Assembly (NCBI GenBank): GCA_028023455.1
Contig: JAQFVV010000049.1
Coordinates: 4,253,649-4,317,648 of the forward strand
Length of the DNA: 64,000 nucleotides
DNA from: Epiperipatus broadwayi
Lineage: Eukaryota; Onychophora; Udeonychophora; Euonychophora; Peripatidae
Reading direction: 5' to 3'
Shown here: positions 36,501 to 49,163 of the stretch, piece by piece
How positions within the stretch are numbered: the first letter of the stretch is position 1
How the letters are laid out: each line of letters opens with the position of its first letter
Program-made: the position numbers and the translations under genes
The notes under the pieces: model-generated
The model's input: only the letters and a program-made list of their open reading frames with translations
What the model was told of the DNA's origin: nothing
Database searches by the model: none

Positions 36501-38090
36501 TTAATCAAATTCATTAAAATTACTGAATGAATGTATATCAAAATATTTTAAATATTGGTAATGTTTGTATTTATGCACTGAAATCTAAATTCTAATTCAC
36601 AACACTTAAACATATTTTCTATTAATGTTCTTGGATTTGTAGAAATACATCATCAACATGTCTTTATATATAACACCAATTATTCTTCAACATTGACTGC
36701 CTATTATAATCTTCAATATCTGATACCTGCAACCTCACTATAAAACTTAATGGTAAGTTTTTTTTTTATTTGAATGGCTTTGCTTATAATTTTGTGATCA
36801 ATCTGATTTCACTACATATATAATAAATTTTGTTTTATATTCATTGACATCACATCTCAACAAAAGCATTTTAATAATATTTATAGATTGTAAATAATCT
36901 TCTGATCAATACAAGCCACATGCATCAAATGGGGCAATAATATAATTAACAATGACTTTAGATGAACTTAATATTTTTACAAAATCCAAATACATTTAAT
37001 AAAAAATTGACTAAAGCTATTAACTTTTATAATCATTTACGCACCAATTGAAATATTTATAGTAATAACAATCTTAAATTCAATCATCAGTTTAAGAGGT
37101 GCATTTTAATTCCAACTTCTGGAAAAGGTTCTGGACACCGTGATTCATAAAAAGTTTAAAAAAAAGCTTGGTATGTTGTTAATTTTTAATAATGTTAAAA
37201 AGCAAAGATTTAGTAATATATAAATGATTATGCTCTGAAACTTTGGTGTTTTGGTTTTTTTTTAAAAAAAAAAAAGATTGCTATGAGTCTGATATTCTGC
37301 ACCTAAAGCATATTCAGCTATTAATATTTTAAAGAATAATTAGTCTACTCATAGTTTAGTACATATATACATAAATGTCAACAAATTAAAAATCTTTTTT
37401 CTTTTCAAAAACTTTATTTTCTAATATCAATACTGAACATATTGAAGCAGTCAATCTTAGCTTAAGATTGTGCTTCATGTTTCTACCTACTAACCTGGTT
37501 TAAATCCCTATTTTTCATCCCGCTCCTTTTGTTGTGTATATATATATTTCATGTATATATTTGAGATGCATGCCTAAATTATAAAATTTAATGTTTCAAT
37601 AACATGTTTTAAAATTATTATTAATTCTTTTTATTAATTATTAGTTTTTTTTATTAAAGTATTATAGATGCGGCTCAAATATATACATAGGAGCAAAACT
37701 TACTAACAAAATATTGATGTTTTTAAATATTTATTATATGTCATTTTTAGCTTTTTCTTTTTAAATTGCTTGTTTTTCTATTAAACTATATATTTTTTAT
37801 AAAATCCAATATGGAAGATGTGACTGTTGTTAATTGTCCAAAAATAATTAAAGGGAGGTATTTTTTAATTAAAGTTTTACTTAAAATAAATGGGATTAAG
37901 TAGATTAAAGATTTTCTTTTGTTGAAAACATGTTGTCAAATCTATTTCTAATCTGGAAATAGATTTGAATTTATTTTGGACGTTATCTAACGATTGCATC
38001 TTTCAAAAACAACTGATAAAAGAAAAAGTATAAAATGACTGAATTTTGGAGAACAGATTAGATTAGCTACTCTAGTGAAAATGATTGTTA
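33588..38090. other. AT-rich non-coding stretch
   Basis: 4.5 kb in which I recognise no coding region, RNA gene or repeat with defined ends. Composition is AT-rich with scattered homopolymers. Confidence 0.5.
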
Positions 38091-38099
38091 ACATCGTGG

Positions 38100-38310
38100 T
38101 GAAACTTAAAAATGATGTAGCAGTAAATCCACCACTCTTCAGCGGCCTCTGCCGCTGCCATAATATCCTGCTGCCCTGAAATGAAGAAAGGTCTAAAAAA
38201 AGAACTTTAGAATGCTAATAGAAGTTTTCTGCCACCAAAGAACTTGCATTTCAATTGCCGTGCATGTGCTGTACTTTGAAAATGGACTCTTAAAATTGCA
38301 AGGTAACTTT
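38100..38310. other. Local island of higher complexity, possible exon or conserved element
   Basis: Around 38130-38180 the GC content rises and the palindromic block CAGCGGCCTCTGCCGCTG appears, then balanced sequence to a TTGCAAGGTAACT that could act as a splice donor. No frame stays open long enough to name a product. It could be an unrecognised exon, a regulatory element or a fragment of a repeat absent elsewhere in the window. Confidence 0.25.
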
Positions 38311-40479
38311 TATGCTACTATTTGAAAATGAATCTAGCCTCACTAATCTCAAATCCTGCTATCAAGATTCTAACGTATTGTTCAATTTTGTATCTTTTAA
38401 ATTAATATGTTTTTTTTTATATAAATAACATGTAATTTGCTCTTAAATAATTTATATAAATTTAATTCTCTCTCATGTGCTCTTAACTTTCTTTAACTTG
38501 GTGTGGTCATTTATTTATATGTATTTATTATTTGATTTATATATCTGCTTGCTTATTATTAAAATGTCAATCTCACAACCTGGCAAGCTTAATTTCTAAA
38601 ATCTTTTCTGTCATTTTTTTTTTAACTAAACATTCATGCAAAGGTTATTAACGTCCCCTTAAAATATATATGTAATACATTGTAAATTAATACGTTCGCC
38701 AGATTGTTTTATGAATCAACATTTTAGGTTCGTTTTTAATATAAAAATTGATTTGTTTAACTCTGAAAATCCAGAACTCAAGCTAATTAACGCTCTGAAA
38801 CATTTATTTTATAATTATTTATTAAATTCTGAAAGGGTGACTTATAATTTGTTTCCTATATAACTGCTAATCTTACTTTATTTTTCATACTCTTAAAATA
38901 TCAAATATAGTATTTAAATATTCCAGTTATTATAAAAGTCATGAAGGTGCAATTGATTTGTTTAAAAATAGCAGAAAAGGGATGGGGGTAAATCTTAATG
39001 TTTCTTTTACTAGGTAAAAATCTTAATGTATATTTTATTAAATGAAATATTCTCTCTATATATATATTATAATTGCATGGCGTATTATAGTATTCAAACA
39101 AGGGTCATTTATTTTTAAAGCAGTAAAACTTTTCAAGGTCGTTAGTGACATTTATCATTCGTACTGCGTTCCTGACATATAGCCGATCTTCATGATTATA
39201 TATATGTGCTTCTTAATCTGGGGGTTATGACAAGTTCGAACCCATAGATTTCTTCTCATTCCATAGATAGTTGAGCTATCTGGAACCACATTTATTCCGT
39301 ATCAAATGCCTCTGGCAGTGATCCCGTAAGTTTGGCACATGCTATGCATATTCACTTCATAGATAAAAGGCCTCTCGCGTCGGTTATACCAGCAAAAGTC
39401 TGGGCCATGCCATGCCTATCCACTTTTCTCTAAGCACTACCCAAGGAGGGGGTGTGAGATTTCATTTTTCATCCAGAAGCACGACCTTTTCCTCTTAGTT
39501 ATTTTAGGCTATTATGTCAGCACTGCAAACTTCTTCGTATTATTATTATTTCTCTTTTGCTTCATGGCCCAGTTTTAATGCTCTAATATTAAAATTAAGC
39601 TTTGCTTAAAATATATATAAATGCCAACTACTTCTATTTTATTAATTAAATTTATTTCAGTCTTATACAGTCCCACCATCATAATTTATATATCTATTTA
39701 AGAGTATCTATGTGCCTTGGGAAAAATAAAGCATTCGTCTTACTATTGTTAAATGATTTTCATTAAATATTTTGTCGTAGTTTCAAATATAATGTTTTCA
39801 AATGTACTTTGTTTATTTTCACGACCTCAATGGCATGGAAATAATTTATATCATATATATAATGAATTTTGGAATGCTCCTAGTAATATATATGTTAGTC
39901 ACCATGTTTCAGAACCATAAATCAAAGCGTTAATGGCAGTATTATGTAATTCTTTCTAATATTCGATTGGCATTTTAATATTGGACCCACCAAAGATGTG
40001 TGTTTCTTTGCAATATATTATTTAGCTAATAAAGAGCATATGAGAAATAATAGCGTGAATGACACTATGTAATTATCTACCGCTTGCTCATTCACACACA
40101 TACTAATGTACTTAATTTATAAATGTATAATAATTTGTCAGTATATTAAATTATATTTTATTGTCTAACTTATTTGAGTAGTTCAAATTCCTTTTCCTCC
40201 ACTTCCACATATTACAGCCTTGCTTATATATATTTTAATATAGTTATAGTTAATAGATGTCTCATTGTTTTGCTCAGCTTTGCTAGTCGGCCGGATTAAG
40301 ATTAATTCTCATGGGCCATCACTATTATGTTATCCATTAGGTGTTTGATCTGGGGCTTAGAGAGTGGGTTCGAATTCAGGCTGGTCCCTGACCCAAATCT
40401 TGGGCTTGACTGGGTTTGAAGTACATTTTGTGATTTCCAGCTCATGTTAGATGGATAAACATATTTTGACCGGCACAAT
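38311..40479. other. Non-coding stretch with an atypical block at 39220-39500
   Basis: Mostly AT-rich with no gene. From about 39220 to 39500 composition is more balanced (ACAAGTTCGAACCCAT, GGCCTCTCGCGTCGG, CCAAGGAGGGGGTGTG). GTTCGAACCC on the plus strand is palindromic and B-box-like, so this block may be a retroposon fragment. A second balanced patch at 40285-40470 (GTGGGTTCGAATTCAGG) also looks repeat-derived. Confidence 0.4.
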
Positions 40480-41140
40480 ATATATAATACAAAACTCCAA
40501 CGTTTCAACTGTTTTTATCTTCATACAGTTATTTTCAAGGATCTGCAATAACAATTTGAAATACATATTTATAAATAAATCTCAATTTACCTTTATCTTA
40601 CATTAACATAAACAGTAATAAACATATTAAACATACATAATTATATTTTACTTACATCTCTCTCCCACTGCTATTTTTTATTACTTTTTTTTTACATTAT
40701 TTAATTACAAATTTGTCTTAAAATCATTGGAGAAACTTTTTATACAAATTTAAAAACCAACCCTAATTTCAAATAACCTCCCCCCCCCTTTTTTTTTTTA
40801 AATCTTATCCAAAACACATCTCAAAACTACATTCCTAAACTATAGCTTTAAATGAATATAAAACAAATATAAAAAGTTTCTTGGATGATTTTAAGACAGC
40901 TTTGTAATTAAATAATGTAAAAGAAAAAGTAATAAAAATAGCAGTGGGAGAAAGATGTAAGTAAGATATAATTATATATGTTTAATATGTTTGTTACTGT
41001 TTATGTTAATGTAAGATGAAGGTATTTATGTAATTGAGGCTTATTTATAAATATGTATTTCATATTGTTGTTGCAGATCCTTGAAAATGACTGTATGAAG
41101 ATAAACACAGTTGAAACGTTGGAGTTTTGTATTATATATA
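40480..41140. repeat. Inverted repeat pair with arms of about 280 bp
   Basis: The left arm 40480-40755 starts at TACAAAACTCCAACGTTTCA and the right arm 40860-41140 ends in its inverse. Inner portions also match (ATCATTGGAGAAACTTTTTA versus its inverse with one or two changes). The right arm outer end reads CTGTATGAAGATAAACACAG then TTGAAACGTTGG, resembling the ends of Penelope-like or LINE copies. The centre holds C9-T11 homopolymers. The arms are outward-facing tails, the same geometry as the PLE pairs. Confidence 0.8.
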
Positions 41141-41335
41141 TGTTCAGTATTGATATTAGAAAATAAAGTTTTTGAAAAGAAAAAGGAGAAGAATTTTTAA
41201 TTTGTTGATATTTTTGTAGAACATATATATTTTAAAAGAAAAAGTGATTGTACATTTGCTGTCTTATAATATATGGTACATATATACATATGAAAAACAA
41301 GCTCTGTACTTTATTGCAAGTTCTCTATATTTATG

Positions 41336-41501
41336 TTCATTCTTATTACAAGATTATATTTTACAAATTATTATTATTTATCAAAAAAAACGTTTATAAG
41401 CATTAATATTGGTATAATGCATGCACATATTAATTCTTATAAACATTTGCTTTAATAAATGTTAATAATTTGTAAAATATAATCTTATAATAAGCATGAA
41501 T
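41336..41501. repeat. Foldback element with arms of about 75 bp
   Basis: The left arm 41336-41411 and right arm 41427-41501 are inverse complements with few mismatches: outer TTCAT(T/G)CTTATTA, inner GTTTATAAG-ATTAATAT. The loop is about 15 bp. MITE/foldback type, no ORF. Confidence 0.75.
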
Positions 41502-41679
41502 GTCATTTTTTAAATTCTCATTTTTAAATATATATATATTAAAGATTTAAATTATATAAATTTTACATAATTTTTATATTCATACAATTATAGCTATTTT
41601 ATGATATCAATGAATCGTGGCTCCTCAATATTTATTTTAGATGATTTCTGTTATTCTTATTTTAAATATATTTACCCAA

Positions 41680-41910
41680 CCCCTTTTGGGGTTCTCTTTT
41701 TTTATTTTTTGGGTGGTTTGGTTTTATTTTTGTGGGGTTTTTTTAAAAAAAAAAAAAAAAAAAATTATATTAAAAAAAAAAAAAAATATTTTTATTACCA
41801 AAAAAAAATTTTGTGGAAGAAAAAAAAAAAAAACAAAAAAAAAAAAAAAAAAAAAAAAATTTTTTAATTTAAAATTATATTAAATAATAAAAAAAAAAAA
41901 AAAAAATATA
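41680..41910. repeat. Homopolymer-rich patch, possible low-quality sequence
   Basis: G/T homopolymers (TTTTTTGGGTGGTTTGG) pass into long A runs broken by single bases, with at least five A tracts of 11 or more. Lys-rich frames across it are meaningless. It may be a genuine poly-A expansion or an uncorrected long-read segment. Confidence 0.8.
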
Positions 41911-42169
41911 ATTAAGAGTTTATAAAATCAGGGAATTGTTAATAGAATGTTAATGAATATATTACCAATGAATCTTCTCTGTAGTTTTACTGTTTAAAAA
42001 TGTCTAACGAAAACTTAAAAATTTTATAATGCAGTGGTTAGCACATTTACATGCTAAATGATGACTTGGGTTTTTATAAATTGAAACTTTTGTAGACAAT
42101 TTAGAATTTTTTCAACTAATTTAGAATTTTTTCATTTGGCAATATTGCAGGAAATTCAATTATCTATTT

Positions 42170-42268
42170 TTTATTTATTTATATATGTCAAAGCATTGAC
42201 CGGGAAGCAAACCCGGGCCAGCTGCTTGGAAGGCAGCTATGCTAATTGCGAGGCCACCAACGCTTGAG
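42170..42268 (-). mobile_element. tRNA-derived SINE (minus) with 12-bp target-site duplication
   Basis: The minus strand reads AAGCGTTGGTGGCCTCGC, then AGCTGCCTTCCAAGCAGCTG, CCCGGGTTTGCTTCCCGG (B box in a strong stem) and CAATGCTTTGACATA. AATTATCTATTT flanks it exactly at 42158-42169 and 42269-42280. The anticodon-arm sequence matches the SINE at 54136-54223 better than the 7.1-kb copy, so at least two subfamilies are present. Confidence 0.85.
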
Positions 42269-42280
42269 AATTATCTATTT

Positions 42281-44830
42281 AACCTTGATTAAACAATAAA
42301 ATAAGTGGTAAAGCTCTCAAAACTATCTGGATTCTTTACATGATGGTTGATATGCTAATAAAAATAAATATATATTATTTATAATGTAATATGATAAATA
42401 TCATCAATGGTGAAGAATATTTCGCTTATGAAATAATTTTGCCTTAGCCATTCTGAAAAAATATTGCAATACACATTTCTATGAAAAATATTAACATGTG
42501 TATCATAATGATATTAGATTTATTAAAATTTCATTGCAGCTCTAAATATTAAGATACTAGAATAAATTGTCTAGCAAAGACTATCAATCAAGTACTATAA
42601 TTTGTTTATTGTGCCATAATGAATCTAACACTGAGTAGAATGATGACCTACACATATCAATATCAAATTATATAGCATTAATAATGTAAAATAAATGAAG
42701 CAATATTTTTTAAAGCTCCAGATATAATTATAATAAATATTAAAAACAAAATTGAAATTTAAACAAATACTAGCTTGCATACATTTGTAAAGGTATTAGC
42801 TTTATTTAATATTATTTTTTAAAAATACTTATCTTGTAACTCGTATTTTATTCTTTTATTGTAACATTAATTGTTTCTAATTTTATTTTATACTGGTATG
42901 CGTGTTGTGTATATAAAGATGGACAGACAGACAGACAAACATTCAGTTATTTAAGCTAACTAAATGAATACGGGAAATATATTTGTTAAAGAACAGAAAA
43001 ATACGGTTGATTTTTTTTTTAATGTTATGGCATTTTATAGATTAATTTCTTCCAATTACCAGACAATTTTATGCGATGAAGGAAAAATAAATGTAATTTT
43101 GTATCTTACTACAGAATGCTTGTTATTTGAAATAAGAAATCAAAACGAGTTAAAACATCAACAAATAAAATGACTAATTACATGTGTCTTACAATGTACA
43201 AGTTTGTCATGCAAAACATTTGAAAGAAAATAGTCTTCATTATTAGATGACAGCGAATAATTGTAAGAAAAAAAACTCAGTCAAGCAGGAAAATAGAACA
43301 ACTTTGAAGATGTTTAGGCATGACTTTGAAAATAAGAAAAAGTTAAATAAATCAATTGTTCAATGTAAAAGTTATAAATAAATCACTACAATATATATAT
43401 TAAATAGAATTAAATTAATATTAATGTAAAAGTTAGAATCTTTTTATTTCACGAATTTTAATAATACTGCAATAATATTCACGCGGTTGGTTGCTAAGAA
43501 AATTCATTGATGTTTAAGTACCAAAAAGAGGCTATTCACAACCGTTTTATTCAATTGGTCAAACAGATTTATTTTTGTCATTTCTGTTTTGATTTCCTCG
43601 GATGAATATTTAAACTAGATTTTGGATCAAAATAACATACTATCATTATAAACTTTCGTACTATATATTATAATAATAATAATAAATGAAGAGAGAAAAA
43701 AAGAGAGAACATGCGATAAATTGAGTGCATTGTTAAATGGTACACAGATTGTGTAAGATAAAAATTAATAATTTTTTGATTATGCCTTTTAAATCATGAA
43801 TTAGTAAAACCATAGATGGTGAGTCTGTGACTATTATTCCATACAAAAATCTTTGCAATGAAACACTTTTTTATCAACCAATTATACTCCAAAACAGTTT
43901 CTGATGTCAAATAAGGAGGTACGATTTTGAAATACATAATAATTTAAATATTCAATCCAGTCAAGATTTATAAAAATCCTTATGGAAATGATGATAGGTT
44001 ACAACAACCAAGTATAAAACCCAAACTCTGGAAGGAGGGGGGGGGTAAACATTAAATTAAGATTATTATCATTTTTATCAGCTTTATTATTTATAGAAGA
44101 TTGACAAAGTCTGTCCAAAAAATAGGTTAAGAATCAAGAAATTTTGATCTTTCAACTAATACCAGGAAATTTTAACCTTTTGTTAAAAATTCAGAAATTG
44201 CTAAAAGATAGATTAGCTTTGAATATAATTTTTATTTTATTAATTCTACTTAGAAAATCGTAAGATTATTCTTAGTGTAAATAATTCCAGTTATTTTAAT
44301 ATTAATAATATTATCTTTTCTATTTAATAATTCAAGTTGCATTCAAGTTTTACATTCTGATAATATTTCTTCTTTTATATATAAAATAGGTCAGTGTATT
44401 CTGTTACTCTTCTCTTTTGTATTACAAACTGCATTTTTATTTTTCTCTCAAACTTTTCAAAATTTTTCTAATATTTAAAAATGAATCCAGAAATTGTTAT
44501 AGTAATTATAATCCTACTCACACTTTTGTATTCTTTACTAAATATTTGAAACATATATGTACAGTAAAATCATATATATATATGTTGATATGAAGATTTT
44601 CACGGGTTGCATATATAAAAGACATATTTTGCGGATTCATCTGTGTTAAAATATTTTAAATATTGATATACTGACATTTCGACTTGGTAACACAAATCAT
44701 CCACTGAGTGATAAAAGATAGAAAGATGGTTGTAGAGGCGCTACAATCACTGATTTAAAAAAAAACGTTAAAGTTCCACCAATAGCAAAAATATTAAATT
44801 AAGAATGTTTTTTTTTTAAATCTTTCCAAA
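42281..44830. other. AT-rich non-coding stretch
   Basis: No supported gene. The 69-codon frame at 42964-43173 begins with ATG but has no motif and AT-driven composition. A G9 homopolymer lies near 44037. Confidence 0.5.
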
Positions 44831-44889
44831 TAGGAGGAAGTTTGCTTGTATCATCTCGCTTATTGATACAATCTGGCCTTTTAAGTATA

Positions 44890-45178
44890 TATATAATGGT
44901 GAGAACACAAACAGATGTTATTGATATCATTGTAAGAATTGAAAGATTGAAATGGAGTTGGGCTGGACATATTGCTAGAAGAGATGATAATAGATGGACA
45001 GTTGAAATCTTAAACTGGATTTCAAGAAATTGTGAAGGACCTAGAAAAAATCACATGTGAGATGGATAAATGAAAAAAGAATTATACTGGGGTGATGTGG
45101 AGAAGAGAGACTAAACATCACAGAAGATGGATTGAACTTGGAGAGACCTTCATCCTGCAGTGCATTGATAATGATTGA
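44890..45178 (+). pseudogene. RTE-type LINE C-terminal fragment
   Basis: The frame reads VIDIIVRIERLKWSWAGHIARRDDNRWTVEILNW in one stretch, then after a stop RWIN, WRRETKHHRRWIELGETF. This follows the C-terminal landmarks of RTE-class LINE proteins (I-xRIxxLKWxWAGHxARxxDxRW, then RWxDD, then W-xxLGEAF). A more decayed relative lies at 26560-26690, with the same NW-ISRN wording. The frame from 44842 is open for 72 codons, but upstream RT motifs are absent, consistent with 5' truncation of a LINE insertion. Confidence 0.8.
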
Positions 45179-45371
45179 AAGTAATGATTATATATTTTTT
45201 TAAACACCCCACATCTATATTATTTCAACCACACACACCCTTTACAACAAGAATAGCTTGAATTTTGTAGTCCATTATTTTATAGTTTTCAGCTAGCATT
45301 ATGCATTAGTTCTTTATACATATATGAAATAATTATGTTATAATAGATTATTTAAAAGCAATCACATTCCA

Positions 45372-45840
45372 TATTTATTTCCATTATACATGATATTGTT
45401 GATCAAAGTATATTAGAAAGTATCTATTTTGATTTATCCACAGCCTTTAAAAAAATAAATCATACTATTTTTTTTTCAGTAAAGTGAGTTTCTTGAAATT
45501 TTATTAAACAATTTGAATCATTTATTGAGAAAAAAATTGTTACAATAACTATATCACTGTGAAGGAATATTTTATCTATTAAATTTGTTACTGCATATTA
45601 TACTTAAAAGAAAATATATTTTATCACAGTGACAAAACAACTATAACTAAATTATTTTTATGTATAGCTATTATTTTATCCAAATTATTGTATGGAAGTG
45701 AGATTTGATTTCCTGCTAGTGTAACAAAATGGCACTATAAAATTTTATTTAAGAACATTTTATATAGATTTAAAAATTCTAAAAATAATACAAGATTAAT
45801 CAATATGTTCTTCCGCTTGCTGGTTATGATCCTATAAAAT
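45372..45840 (+). pseudogene. LINE reverse transcriptase remnant
   Basis: Near 45410-45475 the frame gives ILESIYFDLSTAFKKINHT, corresponding to the RT palm motif F-DLSKAFDTVDH of CR1/Jockey/RTE-type LINEs. Further on, LLYGSEI at about 45683-45705 matches the late YGSE(T)W landmark. The YxDD box itself was not found, implying an internal deletion or heavy decay. Motif order and spacing are short for an intact RT. Confidence 0.55.
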
Positions 45841-46411
45841 TTATTATTACACAATAATATAGTTATTGATTTGATTATGTAAAATTAATTAACAATACAA
45901 AACATTCTATCAATACATTATGATAAATTTCACCATGGATTTTATCAGAGAGGGTAATCCCATTTACATTACAAAGATAAACTCAAAGACATTATAAAAC
46001 ACATACTAATGATTGCTTTAATTATAAGATAGAAGACAAATACAATAGAGAAATGTAATTAAAGAAGTGTTCAAATCCTTAATAAAAGCTTTTTGCAAAA
46101 AAAGTTAACAGATAGTATTGCAAAAGCCAAATAAGAGTTTATCAGAATAACGTTTTAAAATATACTTAACTCTCCAACCTACCACATATTTTTGAAACAT
46201 ATAAATAAAAACATTTGATTAAAAAAATGACCCTCAAGATGCACATTTTTGCTGAACAAAAATTCATTAGTTGTTAACCAGATTTCTCCCAATATAAAGT
46301 CATTAAATATGATTTACAAATAACAAATTATAACAATAGCTTTTATATATGGATGAGTTTGTGATTGAGATTGGTTTGTATAGTCATCATAAAAATGATT
46401 TCTAGTAAATT

Positions 46412-46466
46412 ATTATTGTTGTTGTTGTTATTATTATTTTTCCAAGGTAAACTTTATTGAAACTCA
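46412..46466 (-). repeat. Possible polyadenylated retroposon 3' end (minus)
   Basis: On the minus strand AATAAAGTTTACC, a polyadenylation signal, is followed by GGAAAAATAATAATAACAAC, a simple A-rich repeat. That is the usual ending of LINE-type insertions with microsatellite tails and suggests that sequence to the right (46.45 kb on) is a minus-strand retroposon of unknown family. Confidence 0.4.
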
Positions 46467-46504
46467 AAAAGTGTTATGTAAATTACGGAAAACATTAGGA
46501 CTTA

Positions 46505-47045
46505 GATACAAATTGATATGTGACATTACATATGCAATAAGAGTTTATAATCTTGCTTGTGATAGAAAAGAAACATGATTTAATAGTAGTTAAAAGAAGA
46601 ATGATCATTTCATAACAAGATACATGTGTCAAATTAGGTTTACACAGAATTTTTGAATTGGATATCTCGAGAAAAATACAAGAAAGCACATCATAGTATG
46701 AGGAAAAAACATATATGTGTTTTTGGGGTTGGAGTTGGTGTTAGGTTAATATATGATTGTATATAAATTGAGTCTATTTGATGGAAAGATCATGATTATC
46801 TTATTGTTCATGTGTTACATAAGTTGCTTGTGTAAAACATGAATATTTATATACAATTTGATACATGTGATTACATATACAATGAGAGATTACAATTTTG
46901 CTTATGATAAAAAAAGATAATTTACAGTAGTTGGAAGAATAATAATTATTGTATAACAAGATACATATTTCAAATTAGACTTACATGAATTTTACAAAAG
47001 CATTGTGAGATAAATACATGAAAGCTTATAATAATATTTGTTAAT
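46505..47045. repeat. Diverged tandem duplication of about 195 bp
   Basis: 46505-46700 and 46848-47045 align in the same orientation: ATTACATAT(G/A)CAAT, TTGCTT(G/A)TGATA, CAAGATACAT and (A/G)AAATACA(A/T)GAAAGC occur in order in both. No ORF is shared. Confidence 0.65.
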
Positions 47046-48833
47046 ACATTAGGGAGGGTAAATGAAGTTAGTGACCCTTTGGTATATGCCTGTACATAAA
47101 AGTCTTAATGTTCATGTGGTGGGCATTTAAAGTTCAATTGAAGTAAGTTGGTGGAGTAATCTTGTAAAATTCTTTGGATCAGTGGATTGATGGGGTGGGT
47201 GTATTGTGTTACTCTCAAGTGGGGCAATATTTATACCATAGTACCTTGTGTGATGACAAATCTATAATAAGTTTATACATGGTAGGTACTTGAGTTGATT
47301 GAGGTTCTAGAGAGTGTGATGGAAGTGTTATAGAGAGCTTTTGGAACCTGTGGCTTATATAAGGATGGACTTGAAGGGAAAATATGTTAAGTGAAGCAAA
47401 TTATTTCCTGGGGTGTTGTAATAATAATTTTTGACAAATTGTTGTCAGCATATCAGGCATCCACACCATATAGGGAGAGGAGTTACAATTATGTGTTTTT
47501 AAGTCTATGTTTTAAATGTTGTTTGCAGTCATAAAACTGCAAATTGGTTTATTCATTAATGAACTTAAAATATCTTCACTATTGTTGACATGCAAAATGT
47601 TTTTGAGAATGCTGGCATATGTTTTTCATGAGATAAAATTGGAAATAGGATAGAATAAGTATTGGTGGCCAACACTTGGTCATGTGAATGCATGGCAGCC
47701 AGTTTGATTGTTTTTAATGATTTTAAAATGTCATTCTTTTAAAGAAAAAGCTTTTGTAAATTCAAAATTATCTTAGAAAAGATGTGTCATAGTTAATTTT
47801 CAATGTATATTAAATTTTCCTGAAATATCGCAAATTTTGACTGGTCTTTTGGAGATTTAAATCTGGAAAATTTTCCTTGTTGCCCAGCAATACTAAGGTT
47901 TACTGCAGATAATGAAATATTTTTTCTTGCAAATTATCCATTACACTTGGAATTAAATTCAATTTAGAGCGTTATCTAATTAGGTCAAGTTCAGTCTTTG
48001 TGATGACTTGAAATTTATCTTTAAAAAAAGTAATATTATGCAAATTCTTAGGATTTGAAACAGGAGCTTTTGGAATGAACATGGTGACAGGACTATTATT
48101 ATTATTATTAAAATATATAATTTATTTTATTATAATTGATTTTCTATTGTTTTTTTAGAGTCGTAATGGTTATTCTGGTTATGGGAATTGCACTGCTGAT
48201 AATGGTGTAAAATTTAATAATGTCTTAGTTATTCAATTTAGGAATACCTCAAAGAAGTATTAGAATGTTATTATTACTTAATATTTTTACTATAAATTTT
48301 AAAAAATAGTCTGGAGGAGGCACAATTTATGAGCTATGCAGACGTCTATTGATTGCGTCATCCTCAATAATTCTTTGAATAATTTTGTTAAATAGTGTGG
48401 AATAATAAAATAATCATCAAAATGGAAAACATTCTTTGTTTGTTTGTTTTAAAATAGAATTTTTTATTTGTTTTTGTTATATTAAGAATTTTAAAATAAA
48501 TTCAGTGCATTCAAAGACATTTTGGTATTTTGATCATAAATAATAGATCTTTTCTTAACCATAATACAATTATTATCATTGAAAGACAATTATAGGTGTT
48601 TTATAAGTCATATTAATCAATTTCGCATGAATAATAAATAATCAAATGGTTCATAGCTTGGGAGTTCTTAAAATATTTAAGAATCAGTAGTGGCAGCATT
48701 TGCTAAGAGATCCTCATTCCATTACTCTACCAAACCAAGAAGAGCAATCACTTTCATGATATTATAATGATTTATGCTTTGGCTTTTTTAAGATTCAGAA
48801 TATAAATTATTTATTTAAAGTCTATATTGAAAT
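47046..48833. other. Non-coding stretch with a G+T-rich plus strand
   Basis: From about 46700 to 47500 the plus strand is unusually G+T-rich and C-poor (GGTGGGCATTT, GGATCAGTGGATTGATGGGG). The minus strand reads like a C- and A-rich 3' untranslated region. No frame is open for a meaningful length. The rest to 48833 is ordinary AT-rich DNA. Confidence 0.45.
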
Positions 48834-48979
48834 CAATTATTTTATATAGTGCGATGTTTATAAACTGTAATATTTAAACAGCATTAAACTGTTGCACATG
48901 CACTTTGCAGATTTTAACTATAAATGAATAAATACTAACACTTCAAACACATGATAAAGTCTTTGGAAAAGATAGAATA
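48834..48979 (+). repeat. Foldback family C monomer, copy 2
   Basis: Nearly identical to 25190-25337 (same TTTATATAG(C/T)GCGATG start and TCTTTGGAAAAGATAGAAT end) and followed 185 bp later by copy 3. Few differences imply relatively recent spread. Confidence 0.8.
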
Positions 48980-49163
48980 GCCATCTATCTTTTCGAACCC
49001 AAATGCTTTTGTATGGGCAAATCTGAAGTGTTTGAAAGTGAAAGCATGAAGATATTAAATAATCACTTTAAATTACTATTACATGCTTGAATGAAAGATG
49101 CTAATGAAATTTACTAGAATTTACGATACGTCATTCTTATTTGAAATTAAATGTATGTAAATA

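Noticed and set aside
41601-41883. Two Lys-rich ORFs
   Set aside because: Translation of poly-A/homopolymer sequence.
46495-46689. 64-codon minus ORF
   Set aside because: Falls in a duplicated non-coding block; the paired copy at 46848-47045 does not preserve the frame.
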